From: Streptomyces sp. S.PB5
GTDB lineage: Bacteria > Actinomycetota > Actinomycetes > Streptomycetales > Streptomycetaceae
DNA: 64,000 nt
NCBI RefSeq assembly: GCF_030403745.1
Contig: NZ_JAQMWP010000025.1
Span: 62,001-126,000, forward strand
Direction: 5' to 3'
The notes under the pieces are model-generated. The model was not told where the DNA came from, did not search any database, and worked only from the letters and a program-made list of their open reading frames with translations. How positions within the stretch are numbered: position 1 is the first letter of the stretch; every line of letters begins with the position of its first letter. Below, in pieces: positions 30,149 to 48,300 of the stretch. Made by a program: the position numbers and the translations under genes.

Positions 30149-31431
30149 CACGGCCCCGCTTTCCGGCCGGTGGTTCCCTGTGCCGCCGACTCGGCGACGG
30201 CACCGGCGAGTTCCTGGGCCTGGTCCGCGTTGAGGCGGGGGTCGCAGGCCGTGCGATAGCGGGCGGGCAGGTCGGCTTCGGTGATCCCGACCGCTCCGCC
30301 GACGCATTCGGTGACGTGTTCGCCGGTGAGTTCGACGTGGATGCCGCCGGGGTGGGTGCCGAGCCGTCGGTGGACCTCGAAGAAGCCGGTGATCTCGTCG
30401 AGTACCGCGTCGAGGCGCCGGGTCTTGAAACCGTTCGCCGAGGTGTAGGTGTTGCCGTGCATCGGGTCGCACTGCCAGATCACCTGGTGGCCCGAGGCGG
30501 CGACCTCCGCCACGATCGGCGGCAGCACGTCCCGGACCCGGGTGTGCCCCATGCGGCTGATCAGGGTGAGGCGGCCGGGTTCGGCGTACGGGTCGAGCCG
30601 GCGTACGTATGCGACGGCCTGCTCGGGGGTGGTGCCGGGGCCGATCTTGAGGCCGATGGGGTTGGCGAGGAGGCGTGCGAACGCGATGTGGGCGCCGTCG
30701 AGCCCGCGGGTGCGCTCGCCGATCCACAGGAAGTGGCCGAGTCCGCTGGCGAGCCGGGGCTCGGGGCCGCTGTCGTCCACCCACAGCGAGGACTGCTCGT
30801 AGTCGAGCAGCAGCGCCTCATGGCTGACGTGGACGTCGCCGGCGGGCAGGCCGTCGTCGGCGAGCCGGCGGATCAGGGCCATCGCGCCCACGGCGTCGGC
30901 GTGGGCGCGCAGCATGCGGTAGGGGTCGGGGGTGCGGGCTTCCCGGGTGGGCTCGGCGGAGTTGACCATGTCGCCGCGGTAGGCGGGAAGTCCGTCGCCG
31001 TCCACGGCCCGGGAGCGGGGTTTGGCGTACTGGCCCGCCATCCGGGCGACCTTGACGACGGGCAGCCCGGTGCGGCGGGTGTGGACGTCGGCCATCCGGG
31101 TCAGGGTCAGCAGGTTGGCGAGCTGGTGGGCCTCGGTGTTCTCGGTGAAGGACTCGGCGCAGTCGCCGCCCTGGAGGAGGAACGCCTCGCCGCGGGCGAC
31201 CGCGGCCAGCCCGGCCCGCAGCCGGGCCGTCTCGGCCGGCCGCACGAGCGGTTCGGCGCTGCGCAGCAACGCCCTTACGTCCTGGGCCTGTTCCTCGTCG
31301 GGCCACTCGGGCTGCTGTGCGGCGGGCCGGGCCAGGGCCGCCGCCAACCGCCCGGCCAGGAGCCGGCTCGTGGGACGGTCGGCGTCGGCGGGCAGGTCGG
31401 TACCGGCCGGCCACTGGAGCAACTGCCTCAT
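30148..31431 (-). CDS. rifH: Class II DAHP synthase homologue, aminoDAHP synthase (RifH type)
   Basis: 427 residues, plant-like class II family. FLLQGGDCAESFTENTEAHQ contains the metal-binding Cys. VKVARMAGQYAKPRSRAVDG and YRGDMVNSAEP bind substrate, and VIWQCDPMHGNTYTSANGFK and HVELTGEHVTECVGG complete the metal and phosphoenolpyruvate site. In the aminoshikimate route it condenses the imino-tetrose phosphate with phosphoenolpyruvate to aminoDAHP. ATG overlaps the stop of the aminoDHQ synthase gene (ATGA), as in a coupled pathway operon. Confidence 0.95.
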   Translation of the reverse strand: MRQLLQWPAGTDLPADADRPTSRLLAGRLAAALARPAAQQPEWPDEEQAQDVRALLRSAEPLVRPAETARLRAGLAAVARGEAFLLQGGDCAESFTENTEAHQLANLLTLTRMADVHTRRTGLPVVKVARMAGQYAKPRSRAVDGDGLPAYRGDMVNSAEPTREARTPDPYRMLRAHADAVGAMALIRRLADDGLPAGDVHVSHEALLLDYEQSSLWVDDSGPEPRLASGLGHFLWIGERTRGLDGAHIAFARLLANPIGLKIGPGTTPEQAVAYVRRLDPYAEPGRLTLISRMGHTRVRDVLPPIVAEVAASGHQVIWQCDPMHGNTYTSANGFKTRRLDAVLDEITGFFEVHRRLGTHPGGIHVELTGEHVTECVGGAVGITEADLPARYRTACDPRLNADQAQELAGAVAESAAQGTTGRKAGP

Positions 31432-32534
31432 GACAGGGCCGTCATGGTCGTGGGGGTCATGGCTGTGGCCGTAACGGTGGGTGGGGGGATCGTCGGCCCG
31501 GTGGTGCCGACGAGTTCGGTCAGTGCGGCGCGGGGCATGGCGTCGAGGGCCTGGGCGACCTTCTCGTGCGGGACGTCGCCGACCAGTTCCGCGCCGTCCG
31601 GGCCGTCGAGGACGAACGCGAGGCCGTTCATGGCCTTCTTGTCGTGGCGCATCAGGCCGATCAGGGTCGCGGGGTCGGTCTCGGCGGGCAGGGCGGTGGG
31701 GAGGCCGTAGTGCTCGACGACCTCCTGGTGCTCCGTCACCCGTGCGCGGTCGATGCGGCCGAGCGCCCCGGCGAGGCGGCCGGCGAAGACCGTGCCGACG
31801 GCGACCGCCTCACCGTGGCGCAGGGCGTAGCCGGTCGCCTTCTCCAGCGCGTGGCCCAGGGTGTGGCCGTAGTTGAGGATGTGCCGGAGGCCGGAGTCGC
31901 GTTCGTCGGCCTCCACCACGCGGGCCTTGAGGGTGACGCTCGCGGTGATCTGGTCGGGCAGGGGGAGTCCGCGCAGGTCGGGTGCGCCGATGAAGTGGCA
32001 GCGGGCGATCTCGCCGTAGCCGTTGCGCATCTCCCGGGGCGGCAGGGTGGAGAGGTAGTCGGTGTCGCACAGGACCGCGCTCGGCTGCCAGTACGCGCCG
32101 ACGAGGTTCTTGCCGGCCGACAGGTTCACCGCCGTCTTCCCGCCGACGCTGGCGTCCACCTGCGCCAGCAAGGACGTGGGCAGATGCACGACGGGTACGC
32201 CGCGGTGGTAGAGGGCGGCCGCGAGTCCGACCACGTCGGTGGTGGTTCCGCCGCCGCAGGAGACGACGACGTCGGTCCGGGTGAGGCCGAAGCGGACGAA
32301 CTCGGCGCAGAGCGCCTCCACGGTGGCGAGGGTCTTGTCGCGCTCCCCGTCCCGGGCCGGGAGCAGCAGGGTCTCCACGCCGGTGTCGGGCACCCATTCC
32401 GCCGGGCGGGCCGACACGACGACGGCCCGTCTGGCGCCCAGCCGTCGGACGACCTCGGCGAGGGAGGTACGCACGCCGGGGCCGACGAGGACGTCGTACG
32501 CGTGGTCTGCGGTGCGCAGCGGAATGGATGCCAT
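31428..32534 (-). CDS. rifG: AminoDHQ synthase (RifG type, DHQ-synthase family)
   Basis: 368 residues. Cyclises aminoDAHP to aminodehydroquinate. NAD site VVVSCGGGTTTDVVGLAAAL, VHLPTSLLAQVDASVGGKTA, NLSAGKNLVGAYWQP, and the metal ligands in MRNGYGEIARCHFIGA and ILNYGHTLGHALE. The GEIARCHFIG form replaces the AEVIKYG form of primary-metabolism AroB and is, as I recall it, typical of AHBA-pathway enzymes. The C-terminal tail is a Thr/Pro/Ala tract (PTIPPPTVTATAMTPTTM) beyond the family fold. ATG has AGGGA upstream and follows the halogenase stop by 7 bp. Confidence 0.95.
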   Translation of the reverse strand: MASIPLRTADHAYDVLVGPGVRTSLAEVVRRLGARRAVVVSARPAEWVPDTGVETLLLPARDGERDKTLATVEALCAEFVRFGLTRTDVVVSCGGGTTTDVVGLAAALYHRGVPVVHLPTSLLAQVDASVGGKTAVNLSAGKNLVGAYWQPSAVLCDTDYLSTLPPREMRNGYGEIARCHFIGAPDLRGLPLPDQITASVTLKARVVEADERDSGLRHILNYGHTLGHALEKATGYALRHGEAVAVGTVFAGRLAGALGRIDRARVTEHQEVVEHYGLPTALPAETDPATLIGLMRHDKKAMNGLAFVLDGPDGAELVGDVPHEKVAQALDAMPRAALTELVGTTGPTIPPPTVTATAMTPTTMTALS

Positions 32535-32541
32535 GACGTCC

Positions 32542-33885
32542 CTACCGGCCCGCCGTCACCTTGCGGACCCGCGACTCGGAGCGCTCCTTGCGGTCGAGTT
32601 CGTCCAGGTGGGGGTAGGAGGGGCAGCCGTAGACCCGCTGGAAGGGCGCGAAGGTGTCCCATTCCTTGCGGCGGCGCATCTCCTGGGCGACCGAGTTGTG
32701 CTCGCTCCAGAAGTCGCCGCCGATCAGACGGATCAGGTAGCGCTCCAGGGTGTCGCGGTCGGTGGAGCGGGCGGCGTCGGCGGCCATGGCGACCAGTTCG
32801 CCGTCGTAGTAGGCGTGGATGAGGCGGATGTAGGTGTCGTAGCCGGTCTTGAAGTAGTTGGCGTACCGCTCGATGAGGCGGTCCTCCGCCGACGGGTCGG
32901 CCAGGGCCTCGCCGAGGGTCTCGGCCGCGCGGACGGCGGTGGCGGTGGCCACGAGGACGCCGCCGGAGAACATCGGGTCGCCGAAGCAGCCCGCGTCGCC
33001 GACCATGAGCCAGCCCGGACCGGTGACGGTGTCCGTGTGGTAGCAGTAGTCGGTCTCGATCTTGAGGTCCATGGCGGGCGTGGTCCCGGTCAGGCGCGCG
33101 GTGATCCGCGGGATCCTGGCGACGTGCTCCTCGAACACCTTCTCCGGGGTCGAGGCACGCAGCACGTCGCGCGGCATGACCGTGCCGACGCTGATGGCGT
33201 CCTTGGACAGCGGGATCGCCCAGACCCAGCCGTCGTCGTGGGCGCCGACCTGGATGTCGCCCTCGACACCGAGGTTGTGGCGCTCGTCGAGGCCGGTGTA
33301 GTGGCGGAAGACGCCGACCATGCGGAGCTTCTCGAGGGTCTTGCGCAGCCCGAACTTGTTGGCGATCTTGCCGGTCCGGCCGCTGGCGTCGATGACGTAC
33401 GTGGAGCGCACCTCGTGGCTTACGCCGTCGAGCTGGTAGCGGACGCCGACCATGCGGTCGCCCTCCATGAGCAGATCGCCCACGTTCGCGCCGAAGACGA
33501 CCTCCGCGCCGGCGGCCGCGGCCTGCTCGGCGAGCATCCGGTCGAACCTGGCGCGCTCCACCTGGAAGGCGTTGTCGTGGCGGCCGGCGCCCTGCTTGGT
33601 GAAGTCCGCGCGGAAGACGCCCTCGAAGAACTTCTTCTCGGTCGGGTCGATGAACTCGCCGCCGAACTTGCGCACATACCCCTGGGCCTCGACCGCCTCG
33701 CGCAGGCCGATCCGCTCGAACAGACCCATCATGTACGGCAGCAGGGACTCACCGATGTGGAACCGGGGGTCGGGCTCCTTCTCCAGGAGCACCACGGAGC
33801 GTCCCTGCTTGGCGAGCAGGTAGGCGGCGACCGCGCCGGCGGGGCCTGCGCCGATCACGACCACATCGGCAGATTCGTTCGCCAT
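32542..33885 (-). CDS. Flavin-dependent halogenase (phenolic/carrier-type variant)
   Basis: 447 residues. FAD motif VVVIGAGPAGAVAAYLLAKQ (8-27), the family block HIGESLLPYMMGLFERIG (43-60), a candidate catalytic Lys73 in YVRKFGGEFID, the halogenase motif WVWAIP (220-225) and GDAGCFGDPMFSGGVLVATA late in the FAD domain. The WxWxIP motif separates halogenases from flavin monooxygenases and reductases of the same superfamily. It lies between the amide synthase and the aminoDHQ synthase, in the operon, so it very probably chlorinates the aromatic ring or a precursor, comparable in role to Asm12 of ansamitocin. ATG (AAGGG, 6 nt) is preferred over an upstream GTG that overlaps the amide synthase stop. 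Confidence 0.88.
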   Translation of the reverse strand: MANESADVVVIGAGPAGAVAAYLLAKQGRSVVLLEKEPDPRFHIGESLLPYMMGLFERIGLREAVEAQGYVRKFGGEFIDPTEKKFFEGVFRADFTKQGAGRHDNAFQVERARFDRMLAEQAAAAGAEVVFGANVGDLLMEGDRMVGVRYQLDGVSHEVRSTYVIDASGRTGKIANKFGLRKTLEKLRMVGVFRHYTGLDERHNLGVEGDIQVGAHDDGWVWAIPLSKDAISVGTVMPRDVLRASTPEKVFEEHVARIPRITARLTGTTPAMDLKIETDYCYHTDTVTGPGWLMVGDAGCFGDPMFSGGVLVATATAVRAAETLGEALADPSAEDRLIERYANYFKTGYDTYIRLIHAYYDGELVAMAADAARSTDRDTLERYLIRLIGGDFWSEHNSVAQEMRRRKEWDTFAPFQRVYGCPSYPHLDELDRKERSESRVRKVTAGR

Positions 33886-33902
33886 TGTTTTCCCTTTCGG
33901 AG

Positions 33903-34688
33903 TCACTTGAATTCGCCGGAGAGCATGTGGGAGACCAGCTGCTCGTGCTCGGAGTCGTCCGTGATCGTGCGGATTTCCTCGCGGCCGTCACGGACCGTCA
34001 GATGCCGTCGTCCTTTCAGGACCACCTGGCCGTCGTCGAAGGTCCGGCCGCACAGGATGTTCTGGCCCCCCGGGGATCCGGCCTGCGCCGCGATCTCCCG
34101 GACGAGGAAGTCCTCGATGTCCTTCCAGTCGCTCAGCTCCCGGGGTCCGGTCGTGAAGGTGTAGACGACGCTCCACCGGGTGACCTTGCCGCGGCGCTGT
34201 AGAGCGATCCTGGATCCGCGCTCGACCAGGCGGTACTGACAGCCGTACTGGTTCTGCACCGCGTCGGAGACCAGCAGCGGCTCGACGAAGGAGGGGCCGG
34301 GGTAGCCGACGTCCACGAGCCACTCGTCGCCGTCCAGGGCGACGCGGTTGAACATGTGCTCCACGTCGATGCCGGAGGCCTCCCAGCCCTCGGCGGTGCT
34401 GGCGGCCAGCAGCGTGACGTCGTAGCCCAGTTCCGCCAGCAGCCGGTGGAACAGCCGGTTCAGCTGGAAGCAGGTTCCGCCGCAGCCCTGGATCACGCTC
34501 GTCTCGAACGTGGTGTCCTCGTCGAGGTCGACGAGGCTGAGTCCGTCGCTGAAGTCCTGGGTGGCGCCGTTGTACGGAATCGCCATCAGATGCCTTTTGT
34601 GCAGCTTCCGCAGCGTCCCGATGTCGACACCCTTTTCTCCGGCGCAGCCGATCCGCTCGAGATATCGGTCCACGTCGAACACGTTCAT
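33903..34688 (-). CDS. rifF: Amide synthase (RifF type, arylamine N-acetyltransferase family)
   Basis: 261 residues. Releases the finished polyketide from the last ACP by forming a macrolactam with the AHBA amine. The Cys-His-Asp triad is visible: Cys in IQGCGGTCFQLNRLFHRLL, His in GIDVEHMFNRVAL and Asp in GDEWLVDVGYPGPS. The opening FDVDRYLERIG matches RifF-type proteins. It directly follows the last PKS gene, which lacks a thioesterase domain. ATG at 34688 is preferred, although the neighbouring GTG at 34691 is possible because the AAGAAGG site lies very close. Confidence 0.95.
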   Translation of the reverse strand: MNVFDVDRYLERIGCAGEKGVDIGTLRKLHKRHLMAIPYNGATQDFSDGLSLVDLDEDTTFETSVIQGCGGTCFQLNRLFHRLLAELGYDVTLLAASTAEGWEASGIDVEHMFNRVALDGDEWLVDVGYPGPSFVEPLLVSDAVQNQYGCQYRLVERGSRIALQRRGKVTRWSVVYTFTTGPRELSDWKDIEDFLVREIAAQAGSPGGQNILCGRTFDDGQVVLKGRRHLTVRDGREEIRTITDDSEHEQLVSHMLSGEFK

Positions 34689-34697
34689 CACCTTCTT

Positions 34698-45281
<10,584 letters not shown>

Positions 45282-45331
45282 TCCTCAGTCCTCACAAGAA
45301 TTTTGACGAAGCCGGAGATCCTGAACCGGTC

Positions 45332-48300
45332 TCATACGAGCCCGAGTTCTTCATCGATGAAGTCGAGGACTTCGTCGGCCGACGCGGATTCCAGCTTCTC
45401 CGCCACCGTGGAGACGTCCGTCTGCTCGACGACTCCATTGCACCTGGCCACCAGGCCCTGAAGGCGCAGCGTGATACTGGATTTCATGGACTCGTCGAGG
45501 ATCACTGCACCGAGAATGGACTCGACGTCCTCGATCCTCGCGTTGACCCGGGACAGCACGTCGTCGCTGATTCCGAGTTCGGCGCGCAGATAGCGGGTGA
45601 GCACGAGCGGGGTCGGCTGGTCGAAGACGAGCGTGGCGGGCAGCTTCAGCCCGGTGGCCTCGCGGAGCCGGTTGCGCAGCTCCACCGAGGTGAGCGAGTC
45701 GAACCCGACCTCCTTGAAGGCGCTCTCGGGGCGGATGCTCTCCGGCCCGCTGTGGCCGAGCACGACCGCAGCCTGAGTGCGCACCAGGTCCAGGAGCAGG
45801 GCCTCCTGCTCGTCCTCGGTGAGCCCGGTCAGCCGGCCGAGCAGGTCGTCGTCCTTCCCGGCGGCCGCGCGGGCCTGCTGCCGTCCGGCCGGTACGAGGC
45901 CGCGCAGCAGCACCGGGACCGTGCCACCGGCGGCGGCAGCGGACCGTACGCCGCGCAGGTCCAGCTTGACCGGCACGAGCAGGGACTCCTGCGAGCCGAC
46001 CGCGGCGTCGAACAGGTCCATGCCCTCGGCGGGGGTGAGCGCCACGACGCCGTCGCGGCTGGTGCGGCGGCTCATGCTCGCCTGGTCGTCGGCGTCGAGG
46101 TGGGTGGTCATGTTGGTGGCGTAGGCCCAGGTGCCCCAGGACAGCGAGAGTCCGGGCAGGCCGGCGGCCCGGCGGTGGGCCATCAGTCCGTCGAGGTAGG
46201 CGTTGGCAGCGCCGTAACCGCTGCTGCCCGCGCCGAGGAAGACGGAGGAGGCCGAGGAGTAGACGACGAACGCGTCCAGCTCCAGGTCGCGGGTGAGTTC
46301 GTCGAGGTGGCGTACGGCGTCCACCTTCGGCGCGAACACCCTCGCCAGGCGCTCCCGGTCCAGGCTCCCGACGAGTCCGGCCTCGAACACACCGGCCGTG
46401 TGCACCACGGCCCGCAGATCCGGGATCGAGGCCAGCAGGTCCTCGACCCGTGCGCGGTCCGACATGTCGCAGGCCACGACGGTCATCTCCGCGCCGTGCC
46501 CGGTGAGTTCGGCGACGAGTTCCCGCACGCCCTCGGCGTCGGGTCCGCGGCGGCTGGCGAGCACCAGCCGCCGTACCCCGCGCCGGACGACCAGATGCCG
46601 GGTGATGAGCTCGCCCAGCGATCCGCCGCCCGAGACAAGGACGGTCCCGCCCGCCCCGAACGCCGTCTCCGGGTCCGGGACCTGGGCGTCGGCGCGGGCC
46701 AGTCGCGGCACCGACAAGGCCGTGCCGCGCACCGCGATCTGCGGCTCGCCGGCGGCAAGTACCGTGCCCAGGACGGGCGCCGCGCCCGCGCCGGAGGCCG
46801 GGTCGGTGTCCAGCAGGACGAAGCGGTCCGGGTTCTCGGCCTGTACGGCCCGCAGCAGACCCCACACCGCCGACCCGGCCGGGTCGCTCACCGCGCCGTC
46901 ACCGGCGGGCACCGCGCCCCGGGTCACGACGACGAGCCGCGACTCCTCCAGCTCGGAAGCGGCCAGCCACGCCTGCACGGCCTTCAGCACCCGGGTGGTC
47001 AGGGCGAGCACGGCGTCCTCGCTGTCGCCGCCGAAGGCCTCCAGGACGCCGACCGCCGAAGCGCCGACGCTCGGCACGTCCTCGGCACCGGCCACCGGCA
47101 CCCAAGCGGGCGCGGGGGCCTGGGCCAGGGGAAGTTCGGTCCAGTCCACCCGGAACAGCGAGTCGTCGGTGGCGGACGCCGCCGTCTCCAGCTGCTCGGC
47201 GGAGATGGCCCGGGACACCAGCGAGTCCATGGTCACGACCAGGGCGCCGGTCTCGTCGGCCGCCTCGACCGACAAGGCGTCCGGACCGCTCGGCGCGACC
47301 CGCACCCGCAGCGCCGAGGCACCGGAGGCGTGCAGCACCAGTCCGTTCCAGGAGAACGCCAGCAGCGGCTGCCCGCCCTCCTCCCCCGGCGTTCCGGCCA
47401 GGGCCCGGAACGATCCGGTCTGCAGGGCCGCGTCCAGCAGGGCGGGGTGGATGCCGAACCGGTCCGCCTCCTTGCGCTGCTCGTCGGGCAGGGCGACCTC
47501 GGCGAAGAGCTCCTCGCCGCGCCGCCACACCGCCCGTACGCCCTGGAAGGAGGGCCCGTAGCCGACCCCGCGCTCGCGCAGTTCGTCGTAGAAGCCGGCG
47601 GCGTCGGTCTCCACCTGCTGTGCGCCCGGCGGCGGCCAGGCGGTGAAGTCGAAGCCGGAGTCGCGCGCGGGGGCGGAGGCCGACAGCGTGCCGGTGGCGT
47701 GCCGTGCCCAGGCGTCCGGGTCGGCGTCCTCGCTCTGCGAGTGGATCTCGACGGTCCGCGAGCCGGTCTCGCCCGGCGCCCCCACGGCGACCTGCAGCCG
47801 TACCCCGCCGTGCTCGGGCACGATCAGCGGCGCCTCGATGACGAGCTCCTCCAGCACCCCGCAGCCGGCCTCGTCACCGGCCCGCACGGCCAGTTCGACA
47901 AGCCCGGTGCCCGGCAGGAGAGCCAGACCGCCGATCGCGTGATCGGCCAGCCAGGGGTGCGACTTCAGCGACAGGCGCGAGGTGAACACCAGTCCGCCGG
48001 ACTGCGGCAGGCGCACCATCGCGCCGAGCAGCGGGTGATCGGCCCCGGCGAGCCCGAGGGAGGCCGCGTCACCGCCGGTCTCGGTGGCGTGGAGCCAGTA
48101 GTGCTGGTGATCGAAGGCGTACGTCGGAAGGTCGACGCGAGTCCTCGCGGCCCTGGCGGGCACGATCCCTGCCCAGTCCACGGCGACACCGCGGACGAAC
48201 AGCTCGGCCATGGAGGACAGGAACCGCCGCAGACCGCCTTCCTCCCGGCGCAGCGAACCGGTCACCACCGCACCGGCGTCGCTCTCGTCGACGATCTCGG

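Noticed and set aside
32542..33885. Geranylgeranyl-reductase or simple monooxygenase annotation
   Set aside because: The WVWAIP motif at 220-225 and the GESLLP block favour a halogenase of the same superfamily.
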